Source of the DNA: Candidatus Neoehrlichia procyonis str. RAC413
Lineage (GTDB): Bacteria; Pseudomonadota; Alphaproteobacteria; Rickettsiales; Anaplasmataceae
Assembly: GCF_000964795.1 (NCBI RefSeq)
Contig: NZ_LANX01000001.1
Location: forward strand, 930,001-994,000
Direction of reading: 5' to 3'
DNA: 64,000 nt
Both the position numbers and the translations under genes were made by a program. Shown one piece after another: positions 1 through 8,306 of the stretch. The notes under the pieces are model-generated. The model had not been told where the DNA came from. It made no database searches and saw only the letters and a program-made list of their open reading frames with translations. Numbering within the stretch: the first letter of the stretch is position 1; each line of letters opens with the position of its first letter.

Positions 1-288
1 TGATAGCAAAATATAGTAGTTTTAAATTTTTATAATGCTAAAAATTAATAGAAGCTGTATGTATAGCATCTGCAATTGCAACTATTGTTCTAAAAGATTT
101 ATTTATAGTCAAAATGACAGTAGGAGATGATAAAGGTAACTTAATAGAAAGACATGTATGAGTACACATTCAATTGTAGTACTGATCAGTCTGTTATAGA
201 TGTAGATAAATATTTTTTTGCTCGTATATATTTGTGATGATAATTTGCACAGTATATATTTAGGAATACTAAATATGATTAAAAGTAA
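1..288 (+). pseudogene. Decayed C-terminal copy of the elbB-like gene
   Basis: This stretch aligns by eye with the second half of the intact elbB-like gene (4486-5142, minus strand). Shared blocks include the coding for the conserved Gly-Ala-Val-Cys-Ile-Ala region near 55-70, the Ile-Gly-Asp-Asp-Lys block near 118-135 and the Cys-Ser-Thr-Asp-Gln block near 173-192. It carries frame-breaking indels and stops and ends near the stop codon equivalent at 286-288. It is probably truncated by the window edge. It cannot encode a functional enzyme and is best read as a dead duplicate. Confidence 0.75.
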
Positions 289-510
289 CTTTGCATGTAT
301 ATTGCTTAACAGCTACTTATTTAGCATTATTACTTCAAGTATACTAATGGTGTTATTATAGTTGTATATTTTACATATAATGCAAATAAATAAGTGTAAG
401 CTTTATAAAGTACATTACAGTAAAATTTATCTTACACCGTTAATAACGTACCTATAACTATTTTTGACAAAAAAATTATTGCATCAATAATCGCTTTAAA
501 TAATAACGAT
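1..510 (+). repeat. Left arm of an imperfect inverted repeat
   Basis: The plus strand here matches the minus strand of 4262-4796, with point differences and indels. The homology covers the elbB tail and continues about 200 bases into the downstream non-coding DNA, including the blocks around 340-358 and 420-470. Pairing of the two arms could support inversion of the 3.7 kb between them. The true left boundary lies outside the window. Confidence 0.75.
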
Positions 511-569
511 AATATTTTTCATAATTTTATTACTAAACTCAAAACTGAAATACAAGTTGCCTTATATTG

Positions 570-1580
570 TTATGTTAGATATTTTTTTAAGAAAATTGTT
601 AAATTTAATAATCTAACAGCAAATGCCCATTCATTGTCATACCATGCTGATATATAACATAGATTATTATCAGTTACACATGTCTCTGATAAATCTACTA
701 TTGCGCTATAAGTCGTATGAGTAAAATCTATGGAAACTAATTTTTCATTAGTAAATGATATAATTTCAGAATTTATAGATTTATTTTTTATAATATTATT
801 GATTTCATTTTTGTTAGTTTCTTTTACAGTATTAAATACTATATTGGCCATAGATACATTAGGAGTTGGAACTCTTATAGCAGTCCCGTTTAATTTTCCT
901 TTAAGATGAGGAATTACTAATTCTATAGTTTTTGTTGCTCCAGTGGTTGTAGGAATTATTGACATCATACATGCTCTAGCTCTTCTAATGTCTTTATGAT
1001 TATTATCAACTAAATTTTGATCATTTGTATATGAGTGTATTGTAGTAATAAATCCGTTTTTTATTCCTACATTATTATCCATTAATTTAATAATAGGTGC
1101 TATACAATTTGTTGTACATGATCCTGCAGAGATTATATTATGATTCTTTTCTAGAATATTATTATTTATTCCATAAATGATAGTACAATCAGGATTTAAA
1201 ACAGGAGCTGAAACTATAACTTTTTGAACTGTAGATCCAAGATGTTTCTGGGATAGTTCCTTTGTATTAAATTTTCCTGTACATTCTAATACGACTTCAA
1301 CACCATGTTCTTGCCAAGGTATATTAGCTGGATCTTTTTCTGAAAATAATGAAATAACATTATCACATATTTTAATTTCTTTAGAACTGCAGTTTACATT
1401 ATATCTAAATTTTCCATGAACAGAATCATATTGTATTAAATGTCTATGAATATCTATGCTAGTTGAGCCGTTAATAGCTACTAATTCTACTTGATCATTA
1501 AAATTTAATTCATAAATTGCTCTTAATACACATCTTCCTATTCTTCCCAATCCGTTTATTCCAATTTTAATTTTTTTCAC
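570..1580 (-). CDS. gap: Glyceraldehyde-3-phosphate dehydrogenase
   Basis: The 336-residue length is usual for the family. The protein interconverts glyceraldehyde-3-phosphate and 1,3-bisphosphoglycerate in the cytosol; in Ehrlichia-type organisms it is thought to work mainly in the gluconeogenic direction. The N-terminal Rossmann motif GINGLGRIGR is at residues 8-17 and the catalytic Cys is about residue 155 in SAGSCTTNC. After the second strand the sequence reads AINGST, where NAD-specific enzymes usually have an Asp two residues after Ile-Asn or nearby, so cofactor preference may be relaxed or NADP-leaning (inference). The gene stands alone, within an inverted repeat pair, divergent from the membrane protein genes that follow. 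Confidence 0.97.
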   Translation of the reverse strand: MKKIKIGINGLGRIGRCVLRAIYELNFNDQVELVAINGSTSIDIHRHLIQYDSVHGKFRYNVNCSSKEIKICDNVISLFSEKDPANIPWQEHGVEVVLECTGKFNTKELSQKHLGSTVQKVIVSAPVLNPDCTIIYGINNNILEKNHNIISAGSCTTNCIAPIIKLMDNNVGIKNGFITTIHSYTNDQNLVDNNHKDIRRARACMMSIIPTTTGATKTIELVIPHLKGKLNGTAIRVPTPNVSMANIVFNTVKETNKNEINNIIKNKSINSEIISFTNEKLVSIDFTHTTYSAIVDLSETCVTDNNLCYISAWYDNEWAFAVRLLNLTIFLKKYLT

Positions 1581-1874
1581 ATTTTACCTTATTTTAACAT
1601 ATTAGCATTACAATATCACCAAGAGCTTTTATTATAAAAACAAAAAACAATATCTATCAAGAATAAAAATTTATTGATATTGTACAATAATTGTTAGTTT
1701 TTAGTTTATGAATGCACATAAATTAATGTTTTTGTAAGTATGACAGGTATTAATTACTTGGATAATAAGTAAAACAATTTATAATAATTTCTCTTTATTT
1801 TTACTTTAAGAAAAGAAAACTTTATTATTTATGTAGATCAATTATTGATAAACTATAAAGGTGTTCTTAATATT

Positions 1875-2897
1875 ATGTCACATGCAGTACAAATATCAGC
1901 AATTTATAAAGATAATATAAATCGCTACTTTAGTATTAAAAAAAATGACTATGTAAAAATATTTTATAATAAATCAAAAAATCAAGATTTAGTTTTATGC
2001 CATACTATATTAAAAGAATTATATAATATAGAAAAAATAAATTATGTTAGACAGACAATTATTATGACAGTAGTAATATTGTCAATTTTTATCAGTATGT
2101 GTACTTTGCTACAATCATCTGTGTCTTATATAAACATTTTACAAAATAAGCCATTTAAGATAATGGAGCTTTTAGCAGTAATTTTGTGTGGGTCTTCTCT
2201 TTTATGCGGAATACTGTTAGTAGGATATATAGAAAGAAAAAAAAAGAACATAAGCATTGCCTTAAGAAAAATACAACTAAAACAACTAGTAGAACTTGAA
2301 TTACAATCTTACATGTATAAAAATCCTACTTCTAATAATGAAAAAGTAATTTTATTTTTGAATAGTTACGGAAATAGCGTTGACTTATTTGGTACGATGC
2401 TTTCTACCATTGTACAAACAATATCTTTTATTAGTATGGTATGCATGATATATGGTTATAATCTTAATAATAAAATTACCAGTAATTCAAAATTTAATTT
2501 ACAATATATAGGTATAGTAGGTGCTGTATTATGTTTCATTTCTCCGTTAATGTTCTTGATAGCGAATATATTGCAAAACAAAAATAAATCTAAAGAAAAT
2601 TTTCAAAAAATAGAATATCATAAAACTTTAATATTTACAGCCATGTCTGTGGGAACAGGGATGGTTCTTATTGGTAAAATTTTACTTTCTTTAAAAGCTA
2701 TGCATGCATCTCCTATAGGAATTATTACGATTATTATTGGTAGGGCAATTTACTGTGCAGGATATGCTATTTTTATATATCAAAATAGTAAAAATATTTA
2801 TAAAATTAATACGCAAATCTGCAATGCAAAAATAAAACTTTATAATGATAAAAAATCCTTTTTATATTCTCAAAATTTTAGGCAAGATATGATTTAA
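1875..2897 (+). CDS. Hypothetical multi-pass membrane protein, paralog 1
   Basis: I do not recognise a named family. The protein has about 340 residues from the ATG at 1875; an in-frame TTG at 1845 would add ten residues but is less likely. A basic, soluble N-terminal stretch of about 60 residues precedes roughly six hydrophobic segments arranged in three pairs (near residues 60-82, 96-118, 170-190, 208-232, 252-273 and 280-303 from this start). The C-terminus is short, polar and lysine-rich. It is a tandem paralog of the next gene, with the same length, hydrophobic layout and matching blocks such as the Asn-Tyr-(Val/Ile)-Arg-Gln segment before the first membrane segment and Asp-Leu-(Phe/Cys)-Gly-Thr before the third. 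It is probably an inner membrane protein specific to this bacterial group. Confidence 0.8.
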   Translation: MSHAVQISAIYKDNINRYFSIKKNDYVKIFYNKSKNQDLVLCHTILKELYNIEKINYVRQTIIMTVVILSIFISMCTLLQSSVSYINILQNKPFKIMELLAVILCGSSLLCGILLVGYIERKKKNISIALRKIQLKQLVELELQSYMYKNPTSNNEKVILFLNSYGNSVDLFGTMLSTIVQTISFISMVCMIYGYNLNNKITSNSKFNLQYIGIVGAVLCFISPLMFLIANILQNKNKSKENFQKIEYHKTLIFTAMSVGTGMVLIGKILLSLKAMHASPIGIITIIIGRAIYCAGYAIFIYQNSKNIYKINTQICNAKIKLYNDKKSFLYSQNFRQDMI

Positions 2898-3176
2898 CCA
2901 TTAAAATACCTGCTAAGAGTAGTTGATTTGTAAGTTAAACTTGTACATTTATATTTTAAGATTTTGCTTTTATATTTACCTTATTTTAATAAATTTATTT
3001 ATATAATGCTGCGGGTATAAAATTATAAGCTAATAGTTAGTAGTAAATAATCAAGTTTAAGTTAACAAAATGTAAGGTTCTCTTAAAGCTTATCATGAAA
3101 AAAGTATACAATCAATCAAGAATTTGATTATTTTACAATTTTATAATATAATGCGCAAAACGTACATAATTTATTA

Positions 3177-4256
3177 ATGGTATGCTTCATGTTAAGAATA
3201 AGACAACACTATCTCCCACTTGAAGACGATAATGTACACACTAATAATCATTTTAGTTATAATTTAACAAAAGATAGTGAAAATTATAACTTTTATAGCA
3301 AACTAACAATACAAAATTTAGTCTTATATAAGGCAATATTAGAAGAATCAAAAAAAGATAAAGAAAGAAATTACATAAGGCAAATTGCTATTATGTTTTC
3401 TAGTATTTTATTTGTAAGTATTTGGATATCTTGTATTTTGTTTCCTAATATCAACATAAGTGTTGTAACAAAAAAACAATTATATATGTTTATAGAAATT
3501 TTAGCGCTATCTGGGTGTTATGTTTTTTTAGCATGTGGATTAATATTAGTTGGGCACATAGGAAAAAAAAGGCAACATTTAGGCATGCTTTTAACGACAA
3601 TAAATCCCGATCACGTAAAAAAGCTAGGGTTGCAATCTTATTTATGTAAGAGTTACGTTGAAGCTCATAGCAAACGTGAAAAAATAATAAAAATTCTTAA
3701 TAACCATTGTAATAAAGTTGATCTATGTGGTACAACATTTACTACTTCTATGCAGACAATTAGTGTTATTAACAAAATAATGATAACGTGTGGCCTACTT
3801 TTTGATGTTTGTAGTATTTCTATAAGCAAAAAGTTTAATTTGCAAGGAGTGGTAGATATTATAGGAAACATCTTATTTTTTTCTTCAACATTAATGCTTT
3901 TAACATCTAATATACTACAGAATTCTGTTAATAAATCTAAAGGAGAATATCAAAAATCTGAAGATAAAAAAACTACTTTATCACTTATAAATATATCTAT
4001 GGGAGCCGCATTAATTTTGTTTGGTAAAGTTTTAGTTGCTTTAGAGGATACAAAAAGTATCTCATATAATTTTCTTGGATTAGATAAGAACATTTCTTTA
4101 GGACTTATTGTTCGTGTTTTTGGTATGATAATTTTCTGTATAGGATATGGTTTTATAATATACAAAAATCGTTGCGATATTTCTAAAACTGGAAAAGAAA
4201 TTAATGAAATAAGGGAACATATAAAAGCTTCTAGTATTTCAGTTAATAGAACCTAG
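3177..4256 (+). CDS. Hypothetical multi-pass membrane protein, paralog 2
   Basis: This 359-residue protein has a polar N-terminus of about 65 residues, then about six hydrophobic segments in pairs near residues 70-92, 104-126, 192-212, 225-247, 265-287 and 306-330. It aligns along its whole length with the gene at 1875-2897, so the two arose by tandem duplication and have since diverged widely. An alternative ATG lies four codons in, at 3189. The gene ends just before the right inverted repeat arm. The function is unknown; nothing visible marks it as a transporter or enzyme. Confidence 0.8.
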   Translation: MVCFMLRIRQHYLPLEDDNVHTNNHFSYNLTKDSENYNFYSKLTIQNLVLYKAILEESKKDKERNYIRQIAIMFSSILFVSIWISCILFPNINISVVTKKQLYMFIEILALSGCYVFLACGLILVGHIGKKRQHLGMLLTTINPDHVKKLGLQSYLCKSYVEAHSKREKIIKILNNHCNKVDLCGTTFTTSMQTISVINKIMITCGLLFDVCSISISKKFNLQGVVDIIGNILFFSSTLMLLTSNILQNSVNKSKGEYQKSEDKKTTLSLINISMGAALILFGKVLVALEDTKSISYNFLGLDKNISLGLIVRVFGMIIFCIGYGFIIYKNRCDISKTGKEINEIREHIKASSISVNRT

Positions 4257-4261
4257 ATTCA

Positions 4262-4796
4262 GTACATCATTATTTAAAACCAGATTAATAATGCAATAAC
4301 TTTTTTATCAAAAATAGTTATAGGCACGTTATTAATGGTGTAAGATAAATTTTACTATAATGTTATTTTTAATAAAGCTTACATTTATTTACTTGCATTG
4401 TATGTAAAATATATAAATAACACCATTAGTATACTTAAGTAGTAATGCTAAATAGTAGTTGTTAAGTAATTATGTGTGTAAAGAGTTACTTTATAAAATT
4501 AACCATAGAGCTTATCATATTTTGTATTCCTAAATATATACTATACAAATTATCGTTACGCATATATGCGGAACAAGAAAATATTTTATTTTCTGTGTCT
4601 GTAACAGATTGATCAGTACTACAATTAATGTGTATTCCTCCCAATCTTTCTATTAAGTGATCTTTATCATCTCCTATTGTTACTTTAACTTTAACTAAGT
4701 CTTTTAGAGAAATAGTTACAATTGCAGGTGCTATACATACAGCTCCTATTAATTTTTTAGCATTATAAAAGTTTAAAATAGTATTTTTTATATCAG
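4262..4796 (-). repeat. Right arm of an imperfect inverted repeat
   Basis: This is the counterpart of 1-510 in opposite orientation. It covers the 3' half of the intact elbB-like gene plus the non-coding DNA after its stop codon. The arm next to the intact gene is presumably ancestral and the left arm the decayed copy. Confidence 0.75.
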
Positions 4797-5142
4797 GAAT
4801 TACTTCCACTATATTTTGGTTGTCAAATAAATTAGAAAAATTTTTTGCTACTCCGTATCCTCCAGGAATTACTAACATGCTAAAATCTTCGGTTCTTATG
4901 TCATTAATATCATAAATTTCACCCCTAGATATTCTAGCAGATTCTATTAGAATATTTCTAACATCTCTAGAGTTTTCCTTATTAATATGATTTATGACTT
5001 GTTTTTGATTTATATTTGGAGCAAAACACTCAAATTCTATGCCATGTCTATCAAGCTCAAGCATGACCAAAACTGTTTCTCTAATCTCTGAACCATCTAA
5101 GTGGCCACATCCAGATAAAATTACTGCAGACTTTAAATTCAT
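4486..5142 (-). CDS. elbB: ElbB-like DJ-1/PfpI superfamily protein (isoprenoid biosynthesis glyoxalase)
   Basis: This 218-residue protein of the ES1/ElbB branch of the DJ-1/PfpI superfamily starts Met-Asn-Leu-Lys. The sequence SAVILSGCGHLDGSEIRE near the N-terminus is typical, and the nucleophile-elbow Cys lies in GAVCIAPAI near residue 138. The E. coli homolog has weak glyoxalase activity and is linked to isoprenoid synthesis; the natural role here is not shown by sequence. I chose the ATG at 5142 because an AAGGAG ribosome binding site (5147-5152, minus strand) sits just upstream; a longer in-frame start at 5163 would lie upstream of that site. A dead copy of its 3' half lies at 1-288. Confidence 0.9.
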   Translation of the reverse strand: MNLKSAVILSGCGHLDGSEIRETVLVMLELDRHGIEFECFAPNINQKQVINHINKENSRDVRNILIESARISRGEIYDINDIRTEDFSMLVIPGGYGVAKNFSNLFDNQNIVEVIPDIKNTILNFYNAKKLIGAVCIAPAIVTISLKDLVKVKVTIGDDKDHLIERLGGIHINCSTDQSVTDTENKIFSCSAYMRNDNLYSIYLGIQNMISSMVNFIK

Positions 5143-5375
5143 AAAACTCCTTGAATAATGCACTGAACTTTACTTATATATGTTTTTATATTTTTTTATT
5201 ATAAAAAATATTAAAAAAGATACAATGTTATAGATAAGCTATAATAATTAACTTGAAGTATAAAATAACATATTTTAAATTATATTATAAACTGTAACAA
5301 ACATTATATACTTTTTAAAATTGTGGCTAATAGTTTTTTATTGATACTTATTATAAAATAGAATTATAATGTAAT

Positions 5376-5460
5376 GGGTAACATAAGCAAAAAACTTGTG
5401 AAGTCGGTCAGGTTAGAAATAAAGCAGCCGTAGCAATGTCTTTTTGGGTTATGTTATCCT
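5376..5460 (+). ncRNA. ffs: SRP RNA (bacterial 4.5S RNA)
   Basis: The ends pair: GGTAACATAA near 5377-5386 is complementary to TTATGTTATCC at 5449-5459. The centre carries the SRP RNA signature GGTCAGG ... AAAGCAGCCGTAGC (5406-5434), matching the conserved domain IV element that binds Ffh. The apical loop is A-GAAA-T, a GNRA tetraloop closed by A-T pairs where the usual sequence has C-G pairs. The gene sits directly upstream of dnaX, a common position in alphaproteobacteria. The RNA forms the signal recognition particle with Ffh and works with FtsY, also in this window. Confidence 0.9.
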
Positions 5461-5481
5461 TTGTGATTTTAACTTGTAAAT

Positions 5482-6939
5482 ATGAATCTTGCATTAAAGT
5501 ATAGACCACATAATTTTAAAGATTTAATTGGGCAAGAAGTTTTAGTTCAAATTTTGCAGAATTCATTCCACTTAAATAAAATTCCTAGTTCTATATTATT
5601 AGTTGGATCAAGTGGTGTTGGTAAAACTACTTCTGCACGTATTATATCCTTATGCTTAAATTGCTCTTTAGGTCCGACATTAAATCCTTGCAATAACTGT
5701 GTGAATTGTAAATCTATAATAAATTCTAGTAATGTGGATGTAATAGAAATTGATGCTGCAAGTAATACCAGCATAGAAGACATAAAAATTATACTGGAAA
5801 ATTCATATTATTTGCCTATTAGCTGTAAATTTAAGGTTTATATAATAGATGAAGTACATATGCTTTCTAATAGTGCATTTAATGCACTTCTTAAAACGTT
5901 AGAAGAACCATCATCTCATGTAAAATTTATTTTAGCGACAACGGAAGTAAAAAAAGTACCTAATACAGTTGTATCTAGGTGTCAAAGGTTCGATTTGGAA
6001 AGAGTATCATTTTCTAACTTAAGAAAACATATAAGAGAGATAGCTATAAGAGAGAGTTTTTTATTTGATGAAGAAAGTATAAATTTAATAGCTAATAATT
6101 CTGAGGGATCTGTAAGAAATGCTTTGCTTCTTTTAGAGCAGTCAGCTATATATACAAATAATAATCTTTCTGAAAAAGAAGTGAGAAGATTATTAGGATG
6201 TACAAGTAAACAAGATTTAATAAATATATTTGAATCAGTAATATTAGGAAATCCTTTAAAAGCTCTTGAAGATTTTAAAATAGCATGCAAATCCATAACT
6301 CCTTTTATAGTATTAAGTGATATGCTACAGCTTATTTATGATATGTGCCTGTTATTAATTAAAAAAAAAAACGATCTTATAGAAGATAACATGAAACAAT
6401 TAATAAAATTACCTAATGAGAAAGTCCGTTCTGCTATATTTTTATCAAGACTATGGCAAGCCTTATTTAAAGGGTTACAAGAAATTAAATACTCTGATTA
6501 TATTTATCAGGCTGCTGAGATGTTGATTATTAGGCTGTGCTATTTATCAAATTTACCTTCACCAAAACAGATTGTTAATAAACTTTATCAAGAAAAGAAA
6601 TCCTATAAAAATTCAACATCTATATTACAGAAATTATTAAATTTACTAAAAGAAAATAATAGACATGATTTGTATGATCACTTAAATAATAGCAATCCTG
6701 AAATTTTTTGTGAAGTTGATAAATTAGTATTTGCAACTTCTTACACATTTCCTAATAATTTTTCTAATATGCTAGAAGACTTTTTACAAGGTTTAACTAA
6801 TAAAAAATGGACTATAACAATTAAAGAAAAAATTGATATTAAAAATAACGGAAATTCATGTTATAGTGAAATTGTTCAAAATATACTAAATGAGTTTAAT
6901 GGAGCAAAAGTTATTAGTATAAAAAAATTAAATAATTAA
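5482..6939 (+). CDS. dnaX: DNA polymerase III subunit gamma/tau
   Basis: This 485-residue clamp-loader ATPase loads the beta sliding clamp during replication. The Walker A motif GSSGVGKTT is at residues 42-50, a zinc-binding set of cysteines at about 58, 61, 70, 73 and 76, and the Walker B region IIDEVHML near residue 118. The C-terminal part after about residue 370 is poorly conserved, and the protein is shorter than most alphaproteobacterial DnaX, as expected in a reduced genome. It begins 21 bases after the SRP RNA and is followed closely by the YbaB gene, the usual dnaX-ybaB pairing. Confidence 0.96.
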   Translation: MNLALKYRPHNFKDLIGQEVLVQILQNSFHLNKIPSSILLVGSSGVGKTTSARIISLCLNCSLGPTLNPCNNCVNCKSIINSSNVDVIEIDAASNTSIEDIKIILENSYYLPISCKFKVYIIDEVHMLSNSAFNALLKTLEEPSSHVKFILATTEVKKVPNTVVSRCQRFDLERVSFSNLRKHIREIAIRESFLFDEESINLIANNSEGSVRNALLLLEQSAIYTNNNLSEKEVRRLLGCTSKQDLINIFESVILGNPLKALEDFKIACKSITPFIVLSDMLQLIYDMCLLLIKKKNDLIEDNMKQLIKLPNEKVRSAIFLSRLWQALFKGLQEIKYSDYIYQAAEMLIIRLCYLSNLPSPKQIVNKLYQEKKSYKNSTSILQKLLNLLKENNRHDLYDHLNNSNPEIFCEVDKLVFATSYTFPNNFSNMLEDFLQGLTNKKWTITIKEKIDIKNNGNSCYSEIVQNILNEFNGAKVISIKKLNN

Positions 6940-6959
6940 TAGTTTTAAGGTAGGTGACA

Positions 6960-7268
6960 ATGTCATTTGATAGCAAACAATTTTCTAGCTTACAAAATAT
7001 TATACAAAAAAAACTTTCTGAATTTCAAAATCATCAAAAGACGCAAGTTTTTGAAGGATCAGCTCTGGGAGGTAAAGTATCAGTAAAATTGTCTTTATCT
7101 AATATTATAAATTATCAAGTTCAGGAAGTAAAACTTGACCCTTCTTTACTATCAGAAAAATCTATTTTAATAGAAGACTTAATTAAAGCAGCACTTAATG
7201 ATGCTTTTAAAAAATCTTCAGATTATAATACAAATCTTATGAGCTCACTAATGTCGTTTAATATGTAG
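6960..7268 (+). CDS. YbaB/EbfC family nucleoid-associated protein
   Basis: This small 102-residue protein of the YbaB/EbfC DNA-binding family is thought to act as a nucleoid-associated dimer. The N-terminal half is helical and rich in Lys, Gln and Ser; the C-terminal half shows the family pattern VKLDPSLLSEKSILIEDLI followed by an Ala-Leu-Asn-Asp-Ala helix. The start at 6960 is preferred over a GTG two codons upstream because the purine-rich AAGGTAGG at 6948-6955 lies at suitable distance. It lies 20 bases after dnaX and 10 bases before asd, so the three genes probably form one transcript. Confidence 0.92.
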   Translation: MSFDSKQFSSLQNIIQKKLSEFQNHQKTQVFEGSALGGKVSVKLSLSNIINYQVQEVKLDPSLLSEKSILIEDLIKAALNDAFKKSSDYNTNLMSSLMSFNM

Positions 7269-7278
7269 AGAAAAATAA

Positions 7279-8292
7279 ATGAGTTATAAAATAGCTGTTG
7301 TAGGGGCAACAGGGAATGTTGGGAGGGTAATAATTAATATTTTAGCACAAAGGTTATTTCCTTTAAAAAATGTTGTAGCACTAGCATCAAAAAAATCTTT
7401 TGGAAAAAAAATAAGCTATGGTGAAAAAGAAGATATTTCTTGTGAAGTATTAGATGGATATGATTTTTCTGGAATTGACATAGCTATATTTGCTGCTGGA
7501 GCATCAGTTGCGGAACAATATGTAGAAAAAGCCACATCTCAAGGGTGTATAGTAATAGATAATTCTTCTTTTTTTCGAATGGATAAAGATGTACCGCTAA
7601 TTGTTCCTGAGGTTAATTATTATGATATACAAAATTACAAAAAAAAATATGTAATATCTAATCCTAATTGTTCTACCATACAAATGGTTATTGTATTAAA
7701 TCCTTTACATAAAATATCTAGAATAAAGAGAGTTGTAGTATCTACTTATCAATCAACTTCAGGAGCAGGAAAAGCTGCTATGGATGAATTGTATAATCAA
7801 ACTAAGGGAATGTTTATGAACAAAAATATAAGACCTCAACAATTTACCAAGCAAATTGCTTTTAATTGTATTCCTCACATAGATGTTTTTATGAAAAATG
7901 GTTCAACTAAAGAAGAATGGAAAATGAAAGTAGAAACACAAAAAATTTTGGATAAGGAAATAAAGGTAAGTGCTACATGTGTAAGAGTACCTGTATTTGT
8001 ATCTCATTCTGAATCTTTGAATATTGAATTTACTTCTAGAGTTTCAGAACAAGAAGCTATTGAAGCTTTAGAAAAAACACCTGGAGTGTTAGTGTTGGAT
8101 AGAAGAAAAGATGGTGGATATGCAACCCCTATTGATTGTGTAAATGATGATTATGTTTATGTTTCAAGAATAAGGAAAGATGATACGGTACCATATGGAT
8201 TAAATATGTGGGTAGTAGGAGATAATCTAAGAAAAGGTGCAGCATTAAATGCAGTTCAAATATCAGAAATTTTAATGCAAGAATATTTATAA
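7279..8292 (+). CDS. asd: Aspartate-semialdehyde dehydrogenase
   Basis: This 337-residue enzyme reduces aspartyl phosphate to aspartate semialdehyde, the branch point to diaminopimelate/lysine, threonine and methionine. The N-terminal nucleotide motif GATGNVG is at residues 9-15, the catalytic Cys at about 131 in NPNCSTIQM, and the substrate-binding STYQSTSGAGKA block follows near residue 155. The C-terminal part is complete. In this group it would supply diaminopimelate for residual peptidoglycan (inference). It is convergent with ftsW, with 14 bases between stops. Confidence 0.97.
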   Translation: MSYKIAVVGATGNVGRVIINILAQRLFPLKNVVALASKKSFGKKISYGEKEDISCEVLDGYDFSGIDIAIFAAGASVAEQYVEKATSQGCIVIDNSSFFRMDKDVPLIVPEVNYYDIQNYKKKYVISNPNCSTIQMVIVLNPLHKISRIKRVVVSTYQSTSGAGKAAMDELYNQTKGMFMNKNIRPQQFTKQIAFNCIPHIDVFMKNGSTKEEWKMKVETQKILDKEIKVSATCVRVPVFVSHSESLNIEFTSRVSEQEAIEALEKTPGVLVLDRRKDGGYATPIDCVNDDYVYVSRIRKDDTVPYGLNMWVVGDNLRKGAALNAVQISEILMQEYL

Positions 8293-8306
8293 ACCGTGTT
8301 AATTAT

